This document shows, in pieces, positions 32,593 through 42,516 of a DNA stretch of 42,621 nucleotides. The notes beneath the pieces were generated by a model that was not told where the DNA came from, did no database searches, and saw only the letters and a list, made by a program, of their open reading frames with translations. Both the position numbers and the translations under genes were made by a program. The DNA is taken from contig JAGWON010000022.1 of NCBI GenBank assembly GCA_028871055.1, forward strand, positions 1-42,621. Reading direction: 5' to 3'. This DNA comes from Alphaproteobacteria bacterium. Lineage in GTDB: Bacteria > Pseudomonadota > Alphaproteobacteria > ATCC43930 > CGMCC-115725. Each line of letters begins with the position of its first letter. Positions within the stretch are counted from its first letter, which is position 1.

Positions 32593-33816
32593 ATGGCGCG
32601 CTTCTTGCCCGTCGGCGTCTCGCCGGTAGCGGTGCCGCTCTATTGGGGGCGGGGGCTGCGCGCCTTCGCCGATGGCTTCGTCAGCCTGCTGCTACCGGTC
32701 TATCTCAAGGCGCTTGGCTTCGACGCGTTCGAGATCGGTCTGCTTACCGCCGCGACCTTGCTCGGCTCGGCGGCGGCGACCGTCGTCGTCGGCTTCACCG
32801 CCCACCGCTATGGCCGGCGCGTGCTGCTGGTGATCGCGACGCTGCTGATGATCGCTACCGGCGTCGGCTTCGCCGGCGCGACGCGCTTCTGGCCGCTCGC
32901 CGCGATCGCGTTCTTCGGCACGCTCAATCCGTCGCCGGGCGACGTCAGCCTGTTCCTGCCGCTCGAGCAGGCGCTGCTCGCCGAGGCGGCGCCGACCCGG
33001 GCGCGCACCGGCGCCTTCGTGCTCTACAGCCTGGTCGGTTCGCTGGTCGGCGCGGTCGGTTCGCTTGCCGCGGGTCTGCCCGAGATCGCGCGCGGCTGGC
33101 TCGGTCTCGATCTGATCGACGCGCTGCGCTGGATGTTCGGGCTGTACGCGCTTCTCGGCCTCGCCAGCTATCATCTCTACCGGCGCCTGCCGGCGAGCCT
33201 CGATTCAAAACCAGAAGGTCCGGTGGCGCCGCTCGGTCCGTCGCGCAACCTCGTCGTCGGCCTCGCGGCGCTGTTCAGCCTCGACGCCTTCGGCGGCGGA
33301 CTGATCGTGCAGTCGCTGTTGGCGCTCTGGCTGTTCGAGCGCTTCGGCCTGTCGCTCGCGACCGCGGGCACAATCTTCTTCTGGAGCGGCCTCGCCTCGG
33401 CCGCGTCTTACGTGGCGGCCGGCCGCATCGCGGCGCGGATCGGCCTCATCAACACCATGGTGTTCACGCATCTGCCGTCGAATCTGTGCCTGATCGCGCT
33501 GGCCTTCGCACCCAAGCTGTGGATCGCGGTGGCGCTGTGGCTGGTGCGCTCGTCGCTCTCGCAGATGGACGTGCCGACGCGCACCTCCTACGTCATGGCG
33601 GTGGTGACGCCGGCCGAGCGCGCGGCGGCGGCCAGCGTGACGGCCGTGCCGCGCAGCCTCGCCGCGGCGCTGGCGCCGGTGCTTGCCGGCTGGCTGCTCA
33701 CCCTGTCGCCTTTCGGCTGGCCGGCGCTGCTCGCCGGCGGGCTTAAGGCGGTCTATGACCTGCTGCTGCTTGCGGCATTCGGCCGGCGCAAGCCGCCGGA
33801 GGAACAAGGTACGTAG
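32593..33816 (+). CDS. MFS transporter
   Basis: A 407-residue major facilitator protein with about 12 hydrophobic helices. The loop between helices 2 and 3 has GFTAHRYGRRVLL, the classic basic MFS motif, and a second basic loop (AAGRIAARIGLINTMV) occurs in the C-terminal half. A distinctive stretch is QMDVPTRTSYVMAVVTPAERAAA, which I recall from putative drug or small-molecule exporters of this shape. The substrate is unknown. It is the last gene of a plus-strand run and ends only 3 bases before the stop of the convergent hemF. Confidence 0.92.
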   Translation: MARFLPVGVSPVAVPLYWGRGLRAFADGFVSLLLPVYLKALGFDAFEIGLLTAATLLGSAAATVVVGFTAHRYGRRVLLVIATLLMIATGVGFAGATRFWPLAAIAFFGTLNPSPGDVSLFLPLEQALLAEAAPTRARTGAFVLYSLVGSLVGAVGSLAAGLPEIARGWLGLDLIDALRWMFGLYALLGLASYHLYRRLPASLDSKPEGPVAPLGPSRNLVVGLAALFSLDAFGGGLIVQSLLALWLFERFGLSLATAGTIFFWSGLASAASYVAAGRIAARIGLINTMVFTHLPSNLCLIALAFAPKLWIAVALWLVRSSLSQMDVPTRTSYVMAVVTPAERAAAASVTAVPRSLAAALAPVLAGWLLTLSPFGWPALLAGGLKAVYDLLLLAAFGRRKPPEEQGT

Positions 33817-33819
33817 CGC

Positions 33820-34671
33820 CTAGGGCCAGCTTACTGCGGGCGGCAGCGACATCAGAATCGCGTCGACGTTGCCGCCGGTCTTGAGGCCGAACAGCGTGCC
33901 GCGGTCATAGAGCAGGTTGAACTCGACGTAGCGGCCGCGCTTGACGAGCTGCGCCTGGCGCTGCTCGTCGGTCCACGGCCGCAGCATGTGCCGGCGCACC
34001 AGCCGCGGATAGATGCGCAGGAACGCCTCGCCCACCGCGCGGGTGAAGGCGAAGTCGCGTGCCCAGTCGCCGGTCGCCAAGTCATCGTAGAAGATGCCGC
34101 CGACACCGCGCGGCTCGTTGCGATGCTTGAGGAAGAAGTACTCGTCGCACCACGCCTTGAAGCGCGGGTAATAGGCGGGGTCGTGCGCGGCGCAGGCGCC
34201 TTCGAACGCGGCGTGGAAGTCGCGCGTATCGGCCTCGTCGGGAAACACCGGCGTCAGATCGGCGCCGCCGCCGAACCAGGCCTTGGTCGTGCAGACGTGC
34301 CGCGTGTTCATGTGCGCCGCCGGCACCAGCGGCGAGCGCGGATGCCCGACGAGCGAGATGCCCGACGCCCAGAAGCGCGGATCGTCGGCGGCGCCCGGGA
34401 TCTGCGCGCGGAACTCGGGCGAGAATTCGCCCCACACGGTCGAGACGTTGACGCCGATCTTCTCGAAGACGCGGCCGTGCATCAGCGCCATGGTCCCGCC
34501 GCCGCCGTCCTCGCGCCGCCAGGGTTCGCGCTCGAACCGGCCGGCCTGGCCTTCGTCGGGCCGCGCCGCGGCGTATTCGTCCTCGATCGCCTCGAACACC
34601 GCGCATAACCGGTCGCGCAGTTCGTCGAACCAGTGCGCCGAATCCGCCTGCTGCTGCGCGGCGTCGCTCAC
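33820..34671 (-). CDS. hemF: Oxygen-dependent coproporphyrinogen III oxidase
   Basis: Decarboxylates coproporphyrinogen III to protoporphyrinogen IX with O2 in heme synthesis, fitting an aerobic host. The 283 residues include [42 protein letters not shown] (the conserved histidines), [10 protein letters not shown], the [20 protein letters not shown] region, and [18 protein letters not shown] at the end. The GTG start overlaps the trmL stop (GTGA), so it is coupled to trmL. The two are unrelated in pathway. Confidence 0.97.
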   Translation of the reverse strand: MSDAAQQQADSAHWFDELRDRLCAVFEAIEDEYAAARPDEGQAGRFEREPWRREDGGGGTMALMHGRVFEKIGVNVSTVWGEFSPEFRAQIPGAADDPRFWASGISLVGHPRSPLVPAAHMNTRHVCTTKAWFGGGADLTPVFPDEADTRDFHAAFEGACAAHDPAYYPRFKAWCDEYFFLKHRNEPRGVGGIFYDDLATGDWARDFAFTRAVGEAFLRIYPRLVRRHMLRPWTDEQRQAQLVKRGRYVEFNLLYDRGTLFGLKTGGNVDAILMSLPPAVSWP

Positions 34672-35126
34672 GGCGCCGCCTCCGGCAGCAGCGCGGTCTG
34701 GCGCAGCGCCTCGCCGAGCGCAACCGCCGCGGCGAGCGCCACGTTGAGCGAGCGCAGGCCGGGCCGCATCGGTATCAGCACGCTCGCGTCCACGGCTTCA
34801 GCGACCTCCGGTGGCACGCCCGCGGTCTCCCGGCCGAGCAGGAGCACGTCGTCGCGGGCGAAGGCGAAGCGATGATAGGGGAGGCGCGCCTTGGTCGAAA
34901 GCAGCACCAGCCTGCCGCTGCGCGATTGCCGGAACGTCTCCCACGACGCGTGGCGCGCGATCTCGGCCTGAGCGAGATAGTCCATCGCGGCGCGCTTCAA
35001 ACGCCGGTCGTCGAGCACGAATCCGCACGGCTCGATGATGTCGACGGCGACGCCGAAACACGCGCCCAGCCGCAGGATCGCGCCCGCGTTCTGCGCGATA
35101 TCGGGCTCGTAGAGGGCAAGCCGCAT
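34668..35126 (-). CDS. trmL: tRNA (cytidine/uridine-34) 2'-O-methyltransferase
   Basis: SPOUT-fold methyltransferase that modifies the wobble base of leucine tRNAs with S-adenosylmethionine. The 152-residue length is typical. Signature segments are [20 protein letters not shown] at the N-terminus, [11 protein letters not shown] and [19 protein letters not shown], the last two forming the trefoil-knot cofactor site. The start was set at the ATG giving this N-terminus; the open frame extends 38 codons further, but those residues are Lys/Arg-rich and unlike the family. It precedes hemF, with overlapping stop and start. Confidence 0.95.
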   Translation of the reverse strand: MRLALYEPDIAQNAGAILRLGACFGVAVDIIEPCGFVLDDRRLKRAAMDYLAQAEIARHASWETFRQSRSGRLVLLSTKARLPYHRFAFARDDVLLLGRETAGVPPEVAEAVDASVLIPMRPGLRSLNVALAAAVALGEALRQTALLPEAAP

Positions 35127-35287
35127 GGCCGGCACCTTGGCGGTGAATTCGCCGCCTTGGCAAGGCCCGCGCGCGGCGCGCTTTTGCTTGGGTTTTTTGC
35201 CGTTCGTGCGGCAGGATGTCGCATAGAAGCTTTCGTTCAAGCCTGTAGCTTGCGCCCGGGCTTGGAGCGCGGCGAAAGAGGGAATTG
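35127..35287. promoter_or_regulatory. Divergent intergenic region, trmL / petABC
   Basis: This 161-base stretch is the longest gene-free part of the window and should hold the promoters of trmL-hemF and petABC. On the plus strand it has a GC hairpin followed by T-rich sequence (35169-35198, listed separately), then a second short stem GCCG / CGGC at 35199-35212. GAGGGA at 35278-35283 lies 4 bases before the petA ATG. I see no confident -35/-10 pair. Confidence 0.45.
35169..35198 (+). terminator. Terminator-like hairpin in the petABC leader
   Basis: GCGCG / CGCGC can pair across a three-base loop, followed by TTTT and, 7 bases later, TTTTTT on the plus strand. It has the look of an intrinsic terminator or attenuator but lies 90 bases ahead of petA with no plus-strand gene ending before it. 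Function unproven; the stem is short. Confidence 0.3.
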
Positions 35288-35941
35288 ATGGCGGAATCGG
35301 CGCATTCGCAGACGGCTGACGCGCACGCGGCAGGCGGCACGCGGCGCGACTTCTTGGTGATCACCGGCAACGCGCTGCTGGGCATCGGCGCCGTCGCCGC
35401 CGCATGGCCGCTGATCTCGAGCATGAATCCCGCGCGCGACGTGCTCGCGGCCGGCGCCCCGATCGACGTCGATCTGTCGAGCCTGCAGCCCGGCCAGCAG
35501 ATTCTCGTGCTGTGGCGGTCGCGGCCGATCTTCATCGTCCACCGCACGCCCGCCGAGCTCAAGAAGCTCCAGGACCCGCAGGACATCAGCCTGCTGCGCG
35601 ATCCCGATTCGAACGTGCTGCAGCAGCCGCCTTACGTCAAGAACTGGCATCGCTCGATCAAACCCGAGTACCTTGTGCTGGTCGGCATCTGTACCCATCT
35701 CGGCTGCATTCCGGAATTCATGCCGCAGCCCGGCGGCAGCCTCGGCCCGGCTTGGCTCGGCGGCTATTTCTGCCCGTGCCATGGTTCGCGCTACGATCTG
35801 TCGGGTCGAGTCTTCAGCGGCGTGCCTGCGCCCTACAACCTGCCGGTGCCGCCCCATCACTTCGTCAGCGGCACCACCGTCCGCATCGGCGAGAATCCGA
35901 CGACCTCGCCGTTCGACTTCGACTCGATCGAGCAGATCTAA
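35288..35941 (+). CDS. petA: Ubiquinol-cytochrome c reductase Rieske subunit
   Basis: Iron-sulfur subunit of the cytochrome bc1 complex, which takes electrons from ubiquinol to cytochrome c1. The 217 residues begin with a cytoplasmic segment ending in a twin-arginine motif TRRDFLVITG (Arg 19-20) and a membrane anchor, so Tat export is expected. The [2Fe-2S] ligands are in CTHLGC (135-140) and CPCHGS (162-167). The ATG at 35288 was preferred to a TTG three bases earlier because of the spacing to GAGGGA. It leads the petABC operon, 9 bases before petB. Confidence 0.97.
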   Translation: MAESAHSQTADAHAAGGTRRDFLVITGNALLGIGAVAAAWPLISSMNPARDVLAAGAPIDVDLSSLQPGQQILVLWRSRPIFIVHRTPAELKKLQDPQDISLLRDPDSNVLQQPPYVKNWHRSIKPEYLVLVGICTHLGCIPEFMPQPGGSLGPAWLGGYFCPCHGSRYDLSGRVFSGVPAPYNLPVPPHHFVSGTTVRIGENPTTSPFDFDSIEQI

Positions 35942-35950
35942 GGCGGCGCC

Positions 35951-37204
35951 ATGGCGGTCTCGCAGAACAAGCTCGTGCAATGGATCGATCACCGCCTGCC
36001 GGTGTTCACCTTCCTCGATCACGAGCTCAATCAATACCCGACGCCGAAGAACCTGAATTACTGGTGGAACTTCGGCTCGCTCGCCGGCGTGATGCTGACG
36101 ATCATGATCGTCACCGGCGTCTTCCTGGCGATGCAGTACACGCCGAGCGTCGACGACGCGTTCCAGTCGGTCGAACGCATCATGCGCGAGGTCAATTACG
36201 GCTGGCTGATGCGCTACCTCCATATGAACGGCGCGTCGTTCTTTTTCATCGTCACCTACATCCACATCTTCCGCGGGCTCTACTACGGCTCGTACAAGGC
36301 GCCGCGCGAGCTGTTGTGGATGCTCGGCGTCGTCATTCTGCTGCTAATGATGATGACCGCGTTCATGGGCTACGTGCTGCCCTGGGGCCAGATGAGCTTC
36401 TGGGGCGCCACCGTCATCACCAACCTGTTCTCGGCCTTTCCCGGCATCGGCAACGACATCGTGACGTGGCTGTGGGGCGGCTTCGCGGTCGGCAACCCGA
36501 CGCTCAATCGCTTTTACGCGCTGCACTATCTCCTGCCGTTCGTGATCTTCGCGGTGGTGGGGCTGCACCTGATGGCGCTGCACCAGCACGGTTCGAACAA
36601 TCCGCTCGGCATCGATCGCAAAGGCCCGCAGGACAGCGTGCCGTTCCATCCCTATTACACCTACAAGGACATGTTCGGGTTGAGCGCGTTCCTGATCGTC
36701 TTCGCGATCGTCGTCTTCTATTTCCCGAATCTGCTCGGCAATCCGGAGAACTACATCCCGGCCAATCCGATGCAGACACCGCCCGAGATCGTGCCGGAAT
36801 GGTACCTGCTGCCGTACTACGCGATCTTGCGCGCGATCCCGAACAAGCTGCTCGGCGTGTGCGCGATGTTCGCGTCGATCTTCGTGCTGTTCATCGTGCC
36901 CTGGCTCGACACCTCGAAGGTGCGCAGCGCCTATTTCCGCCCGATCTACAAATGGGTGTTCTGGCTGCTGGTGATCGACGCCTTCGCGCTCGGCGCCGTC
37001 GGCGCGCATCGTCCGGAAGGCATCTGGATCGTCATCGGCCGGGTCGGCACGATCTATTATTTCCTCCATTTCCTTGTGCTGATGCCGCTGATCGGCTGGT
37101 TCGAGCGGCCGCTGCCGCTGCCGCCGAGCATCGCCGAGGCGGTCTTGAAGAAACGCGGCGGCGGCGCGCTTGCCGGCGCCGCCGCAACACGGACCAAACC
37201 ATGA
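35951..37204 (+). CDS. petB: Cytochrome b of the bc1 complex
   Basis: Membrane core of cytochrome bc1, 417 residues, carrying hemes bL and bH and both quinone sites. Visible are [20 protein letters not shown], the heme-ligand helices with [21 protein letters not shown] and [22 protein letters not shown], the CD-helix region [20 protein letters not shown], and the PEWY motif of the quinol oxidation site ([19 protein letters not shown]). It is full length, unlike the split b6/subunit IV form. Its stop overlaps the petC start (ATGA). Confidence 0.98.
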   Translation: MAVSQNKLVQWIDHRLPVFTFLDHELNQYPTPKNLNYWWNFGSLAGVMLTIMIVTGVFLAMQYTPSVDDAFQSVERIMREVNYGWLMRYLHMNGASFFFIVTYIHIFRGLYYGSYKAPRELLWMLGVVILLLMMMTAFMGYVLPWGQMSFWGATVITNLFSAFPGIGNDIVTWLWGGFAVGNPTLNRFYALHYLLPFVIFAVVGLHLMALHQHGSNNPLGIDRKGPQDSVPFHPYYTYKDMFGLSAFLIVFAIVVFYFPNLLGNPENYIPANPMQTPPEIVPEWYLLPYYAILRAIPNKLLGVCAMFASIFVLFIVPWLDTSKVRSAYFRPIYKWVFWLLVIDAFALGAVGAHRPEGIWIVIGRVGTIYYFLHFLVLMPLIGWFERPLPLPPSIAEAVLKKRGGGALAGAAATRTKP

Positions 37205-38004
37205 GGCCGCGTCGCGTGCTGCCGGCGCTGCTCGCCGGCGCGGTGATCGCCGCGGCGGTGCTGGCGCAACCCGCCCGCCCCGCGACGGCCCAGGCCGCGG
37301 GCGAGGAAGCGCCGCCGCTGCCCGACGTGTCGTGGTCGTTCGAGGGGCCGTTCGGCACCTTCGACCGCGCCGCGTTGCAGCGCGGCTTCCAGATCTACAC
37401 CGAGATCTGTTCGGCCTGCCATTCGATGAACCTCGTCACCTATGACGATCTCGCCGGGCCCAGCGGGCTCGGCTACACCGAGGCCGAGGTAAAGGCGATC
37501 GCGGCGCAGAAGCAGATTGCTGACATCGACAAGAACGGGCAGCCGATCCAGCGCCCGGCGCGGCCGTCGGACCATTTCGTGGCGCCCTTCCCAAACGAGA
37601 GCGCGGCGCGCACCGCCAACAACGGCGCCGTACCGCCCGATCTGTCGGACATGATCAAGGCGCGCGACGGCGGTGCGCGCTACGTCTACGGCATCCTCAC
37701 CGGCTTCCGCGACGCGCCGAAGGGCGTCGAGATGCGGTCCGGGATGAACTACAATCTCTATTTCCCCGGCCATCAGATCGCCATGCCGCAGCCGCTGCAG
37801 GACAACTCGGTGCAATATGCCGACGGCACCAAGGCGACACTCGACCAGGAAGCGCACGACGTCGTGACGTTCCTCACCTGGGCCGCGGACCCGACGACGG
37901 AGGAGCGCAAGCGCACCGGCGCCAAGGTGATCCTGTTCCTGCTGGCGATGACCGGCGTGCTCTACGGCGCCAAGCGCCGCGTCTGGTCGGACATCGAGCA
38001 CTGA
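37201..38004 (+). CDS. petC: Cytochrome c1
   Basis: Heme-bearing subunit of cytochrome bc1 that passes electrons to soluble cytochrome c or an oxidase. The 267 residues have an N-terminal signal peptide, the heme c site CSACH (70-74), and the axial methionine in [12 protein letters not shown] (Met 195). A C-terminal anchor helix (about 240-257) ends [10 protein letters not shown]. The start ATG overlaps the petB stop; the very long open frame upstream is the shadow of petA and petB. With ctaE at the other end of the window, an aa3-type respiratory chain is indicated. Confidence 0.97.
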   Translation: MRPRRVLPALLAGAVIAAAVLAQPARPATAQAAGEEAPPLPDVSWSFEGPFGTFDRAALQRGFQIYTEICSACHSMNLVTYDDLAGPSGLGYTEAEVKAIAAQKQIADIDKNGQPIQRPARPSDHFVAPFPNESAARTANNGAVPPDLSDMIKARDGGARYVYGILTGFRDAPKGVEMRSGMNYNLYFPGHQIAMPQPLQDNSVQYADGTKATLDQEAHDVVTFLTWAADPTTEERKRTGAKVILFLLAMTGVLYGAKRRVWSDIEH

Positions 38005-38052
38005 TTCCAGTTGTCTGAGCCCGGCCGGGCTGGTTGACTGCGCGCGGACTTC

Positions 38053-38058
38053 GAGGAG
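38053..38058 (+). promoter_or_regulatory. Ribosome binding site of mtnP
   Basis: GAGGAG lies 5 bases before the ATG at 38064 and decides that start over an in-frame ATG at 38034. Confidence 0.65.
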
Positions 38059-38063
38059 TTGCG

Positions 38064-38966
<903 letters not shown>

Positions 38967-38970
38967 GCCG

Positions 38971-40074
38971 ATGAAGGTCGCGGGCCAAGCCATGCGCAGC
39001 ATCTGGCTCGAGCCCGACGGCGCCGGCGTCGGCATCATCGACCAGACGCGGCTGCCGTTCGAGCTGCGAATGCTGCGGCTCATCACCGTCGACGAGGCGG
39101 CGCACGCGATCCGCGCCATGCTGGTGCGCGGCGCGCCGCTCATCGGCGCGACTGCCGCCTACGGCATGGCGCTCGCCATGCGCGCCGATCCGGGCGACGC
39201 GGCGATCGCACGCGCGGCCGAGACGCTGCTGGCGACGCGGCCGACCGCGGTAAATTTGCGCTGGGCGGTGGAGGATTTGCGCACGCTGCTCAAACAACTC
39301 CCCGCCGAGCGCCGCGCCGAGGCGGCCTATCGCCGTGCCGGCGAAATCGCCGAGGCCGACGTGGCGACGAACCGCGCCATCGCCGCGCACGGCGTGCCGC
39401 TGATCCGCCAGGCACTCGCACGCAAGGCCGGCAAGGCGGTCCACATTCTTACCCATTGCAATGCCGGCTGGCTCGCCACCGTCGACTGGGGCACCGCGCT
39501 GGCGCCGATCTATCTCGCCCACGACGAAGGCGTGCCGGTCCATGTCTGGGTCGACGAGACCCGACCACGCAACCAGGGCGCCAGCCTGACCGCCTGGGAG
39601 CTGGGCCAGCACGGCGTGCCGCACACGGTGATTGCCGACAACGCCGGCGGCCACCTGATGCAGCGCGGCCAGGTCGATCTCTGCATCGTCGGCACCGACC
39701 GCACCACGGCGACGGGCGACGTCGCCAACAAGATCGGCACCTATCTCAAGGCATTGGCCGCGCGCGACAATGGCGTACCGTTCTACGTCGCCCTGCCGTC
39801 GCCGACCATAGACTGGACTCTCGCCGACGGCCGCACCATCCCGATCGAAGAGCGCAGTGCCGACGAACTCGCCGAAATCGCCGGCCGACTCGCATCTGGC
39901 GAGGTGGCGCGGGTGCGGGTGATTCCCGACGGCAGCCCGGCCGCCAACTACGTCTTCGATGTCACGCCGGCCAAATACGTCACCGCGCTCATTACCGAGC
40001 GCGGCGTCTGTCCCGCCTCACGCGACGGGCTGCTGTCGCTCTTTCCGGAACGGAAAGCCACGCGGCCCGGCTGA
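38971..40074 (+). CDS. mtnA: Methylthioribose-1-phosphate isomerase
   Basis: Converts S-methyl-5-thioribose-1-phosphate to the ribulose form, the second step of methionine salvage after mtnP. The 367 residues contain LPFELRMLRLITVDEAAHAI, MLVRGAPLIGATAAYGMALA with the substrate loop, LTHCNAGWLATVDWGTALAP carrying the catalytic cysteine, VWVDETRPRNQGA and IVGTDRTTATGDVANKIGTY with the catalytic aspartate. Related to eIF2B alpha/beta/delta proteins. Later salvage genes (mtnB, mtnC, mtnD) are not in the window. It ends directly against the stop of the convergent hydrolase. Confidence 0.96.
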   Translation: MKVAGQAMRSIWLEPDGAGVGIIDQTRLPFELRMLRLITVDEAAHAIRAMLVRGAPLIGATAAYGMALAMRADPGDAAIARAAETLLATRPTAVNLRWAVEDLRTLLKQLPAERRAEAAYRRAGEIAEADVATNRAIAAHGVPLIRQALARKAGKAVHILTHCNAGWLATVDWGTALAPIYLAHDEGVPVHVWVDETRPRNQGASLTAWELGQHGVPHTVIADNAGGHLMQRGQVDLCIVGTDRTTATGDVANKIGTYLKALAARDNGVPFYVALPSPTIDWTLADGRTIPIEERSADELAEIAGRLASGEVARVRVIPDGSPAANYVFDVTPAKYVTALITERGVCPASRDGLLSLFPERKATRPG

Positions 40075-40743
40075 TCAGCCGACGTGCTGCCGGAAGAAGG
40101 CGGTGGTGCGTTGCAGCGCCAGCTCGTGCGCGGTCTTGTCGAACGACGCGCGCTCGTCGCACGAGAAGCCATGGCCGGCGCTGTAGACGTAGATCGGCAC
40201 CTCGGGCCGCGCCTGCTTCACCTTCTCGACGTCGGTCATCGGGATCGCCTGATCCTTGTCGCCGAAATGCAGGATGATCGGGATCTTGGGCTTCTCCGCG
40301 GCGTGCTTGGCGATCATGCCGCCGTAATATCCGACCGCCGCGGTGGCGCCGCCGAGCCGCGTCGCCGCCAGGAAGGCGAGCGAGCCGCCCCAGCAATAGC
40401 CGACCACGCCGACCTTGCCGAACTGCTTGGCATAGTCGATCGCGGCCTGGACATCGGCGAGCGAGCCCACCATCGGCACTTTCTCGTGGATCGCGCGGCC
40501 CTGCGCGATGCTTTGCGGATCGTAGCCGAGATCGACGCCCTTCTGGACGCGGTCGAACAGCGCCGGCGCGACCGCGGCATAGCCCATCGCGGCGAAGCGG
40601 TCGGCGACGTTGCGGATGTGATGGTTGGCGCCGAAAATCTCCTGGATCACCACCAGCCCGCCCTTCGGCTTGCCCGCGGGCGTCGCCACGTAGGCGCCGA
40701 GCTTGTGTCCGTCCTTGGCGGTGAGCGAAACCGTCTGACCCAT
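40075..40743 (-). CDS. Dienelactone hydrolase family protein
   Basis: A 222-residue alpha/beta hydrolase of the dienelactone hydrolase family. The nucleophile is Cys 117 in VGYCWGGS, and the other triad members fit Asp 164 (HFGDKDQAIP) and His 191 (YSAGHGFSC). The N-terminus has VVIQEIFGANHHIRNVADRFA, a family hallmark. No aromatic-degradation genes are near, so the true substrate is unknown, and the name should be read as family only. The start ATG is preceded by AGGAGG at 8 bases. It is probably a single-gene unit. Confidence 0.94.
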   Translation of the reverse strand: MGQTVSLTAKDGHKLGAYVATPAGKPKGGLVVIQEIFGANHHIRNVADRFAAMGYAAVAPALFDRVQKGVDLGYDPQSIAQGRAIHEKVPMVGSLADVQAAIDYAKQFGKVGVVGYCWGGSLAFLAATRLGGATAAVGYYGGMIAKHAAEKPKIPIILHFGDKDQAIPMTDVEKVKQARPEVPIYVYSAGHGFSCDERASFDKTAHELALQRTTAFFRQHVG

Positions 40744-40751
40744 GATGCGTG

Positions 40752-40757
40752 CCTCCT
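40752..40757 (-). promoter_or_regulatory. Ribosome binding site of the dienelactone hydrolase gene
   Basis: AGGAGG on the minus strand, 8 bases before the ATG at 40743. It is among the strongest such sites in the window. Confidence 0.65.
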
Positions 40758-40787
40758 GGCTTTTTATCGGCGGCGACTATAAAGGGG

Positions 40788-40803
40788 GCGGCTGGGAGGC
40801 CGC
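40788..40803 (-). terminator. Weak hairpin at the end of ychF
   Basis: GCGGC / GCCGC with a six-base loop overlaps the ychF stop. Only a short CCCCTTTAT follows on the minus strand, so termination here is possible but not well supported. Confidence 0.25.
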
Positions 40804-41903
40804 TAGAGGTTGAACCGGATGTGCAGGATGTCGCCGTCGGCGATCACGTAATCGGCGCCCTCGACCCTGAGCTTGCCGGCGTCCTTGGCGCCCTGCTCGC
40901 CGCCGCAGGCGACGAAATCGGCGTAGGAAATCACCTCGGCGCGGATGAAGCCCTTCTCGAAATCGGTGTGAATGGCGCCCGCGGCCTCGGGCGCCGTGGC
41001 GCCCTTGCGCACCGTCCAGGCATGCGCCTCCTTCGGCCCGACGGTAAAGAAGGTGACGAGGTCGAGCAGGGCATAGCCGGCGCGGATGACGCGGGCGAGG
41101 CCGGTCTCCTTGAGGCCGAGGCTTTCGAGAAAGGCGCCGCGTTCCTCGGCGTCGGCGAGCTGCGCCACCTCGGCCTCGATCGCGGCCGAGATCACCACGC
41201 TCTGCGCACCCTGCTGCCGGGCATAGTCGGCGACGCGCCGAGACTGGGCGTTGCCCGCCGCCGCGGCGGCCTCCTCGACATTGGCGATGTAGAGCACCGG
41301 TTTGGCGGTCAGGAGTTGGAGCGACTTGAGCGCCGGCTTGAGCTCGTCCGGCAGGGTCACGGTGCGCGCCGACTTGCCCTCTTTCAGCGCCGCCAGCACC
41401 GGTTCGATGACGCTGAGCTCGGCCTTGGCCTCCTTGTCGGCGCCGCGGGCGCGCTTCTCGGCGGCGACGCGGCGCTTCTCGAGGCTTTCGAGATCGGCGA
41501 GCATCAGCTCGGTCTCGATGGTCTCGACGTCGCGGATTGGATCGACCGAGCCCTCGACATGGGTGACGTTGGGCTCCTCGAAACAGCGCAGCACCTGGGC
41601 GACGGCATCCACGGCGCGGATATGCGACAGGAACTGGTTACCGAGGCCTTCGCCCTTGCTGGCGCCGCGCACCAGCCCGGCGATGTCGACGAATTCGAGC
41701 TGAGTCGGCACGATCTTGGCCGATTTGGCGATCGCCGCGAGCGTATCGAGCCTCGCATCGGGCACGGCGACGCGGCCGATATTGGGCTCGATGGTGCAGA
41801 AGGGATAGTTCGCCGCATCGGCCGCCTGAGTCGCGGTCAGCGCGTTGAACAGCGTTGACTTGCCGACATTCGGCAGGCCGACAATGCCGCAATTGAATCC
41901 CAT
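40803..41903 (-). CDS. ychF: Redox-regulated ribosome-associated ATPase YchF
   Basis: A 366-residue member of the Obg-related P-loop family that prefers ATP and binds ribosomes. G1 is GLPNVGKST (residues 9-17), G3-like [21 protein letters not shown], and a coiled-coil insertion lies around 140-195 ([20 protein letters not shown]). The C-terminal TGS domain has [15 protein letters not shown] and ends [16 protein letters not shown]. It lies 4 bases after pth, an order widely kept together with the L25 gene. Confidence 0.97.
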   Translation of the reverse strand: MGFNCGIVGLPNVGKSTLFNALTATQAADAANYPFCTIEPNIGRVAVPDARLDTLAAIAKSAKIVPTQLEFVDIAGLVRGASKGEGLGNQFLSHIRAVDAVAQVLRCFEEPNVTHVEGSVDPIRDVETIETELMLADLESLEKRRVAAEKRARGADKEAKAELSVIEPVLAALKEGKSARTVTLPDELKPALKSLQLLTAKPVLYIANVEEAAAAAGNAQSRRVADYARQQGAQSVVISAAIEAEVAQLADAEERGAFLESLGLKETGLARVIRAGYALLDLVTFFTVGPKEAHAWTVRKGATAPEAAGAIHTDFEKGFIRAEVISYADFVACGGEQGAKDAGKLRVEGADYVIADGDILHIRFNL

Positions 41904-41907
41904 GGCG

Positions 41908-42504
41908 CTAAGTCCCGGCCGCTGGCTCTTTGCGGTTGGGCTTGAGGATGAGCGCGACCTTGGTGGTGAAGGCCGCCGCGCTGTCGGAGATCAGCGCCGG
42001 AACGGCGTCGGCGATCGCGTCGATCAGGTTCGGCAGCCACTCCTGGTCGTCGGCGGAAAAATTCTGCAGCACGTAGGGCTCGACCAACTCCTTGATGCCG
42101 GGATGGCCGATGCCGATCCGCACCCGCCAATAATCTTCGCCGAGCATGGCGTCGATCGAGCGCAGGCCGTTGTGCCCGGCCGCGCCGCCGCCCTGTTTCA
42201 CCCGCAGCTTGCCGGGCTCGAGGTCGATCTCGTCGTGGATAACGACGATCTCGGCGGGCGCGACCTTGTAGAACCGCGCGGCCTCGGCGACGCTCTCGCC
42301 CGACGCGTTCATGAAGGTCTGCGGCTTCAGCAGATAAACCCGCGCGCCGCCGAGCGCACCTTCGGCGAGCAGGCCCTGGAACTTCGCGCGCCACGGCGCG
42401 AAACCGTGGCGGCGATGGATGGCATCGGCGGCCACGAAGCCGACATTGTGGCGCGTGCGCTCGTAGCGGGCTCCGGGATTGCCGAGCCCGACGATAAGTC
42501 GCAT
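41908..42504 (-). CDS. pth: Peptidyl-tRNA hydrolase
   Basis: Releases peptides from prematurely dropped peptidyl-tRNAs. The 198-residue protein begins MRLIVGLGNPGARYERTRHN, with catalytic His 19 and Asn 9. It carries LLKPQTFMNASGESV, the VVIHDEIDLEPGKLRVKQGG region with the conserved aspartate, and GHNGLRSIDAMLGEDYWRVRIGIG. It follows the L25 gene by 12 bases and precedes ychF, a common order. Confidence 0.97.
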   Translation of the reverse strand: MRLIVGLGNPGARYERTRHNVGFVAADAIHRRHGFAPWRAKFQGLLAEGALGGARVYLLKPQTFMNASGESVAEAARFYKVAPAEIVVIHDEIDLEPGKLRVKQGGGAAGHNGLRSIDAMLGEDYWRVRIGIGHPGIKELVEPYVLQNFSADDQEWLPNLIDAIADAVPALISDSAAAFTTKVALILKPNRKEPAAGT

Positions 42505-42516
42505 CGCCGCTTCCGG

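Noticed and set aside
35127-35240. 38-codon N-terminal extension of trmL
   Set aside because: Lys/Arg-rich residues unlike the family, while the internal ATG at 35126 gives the exact family N-terminus.
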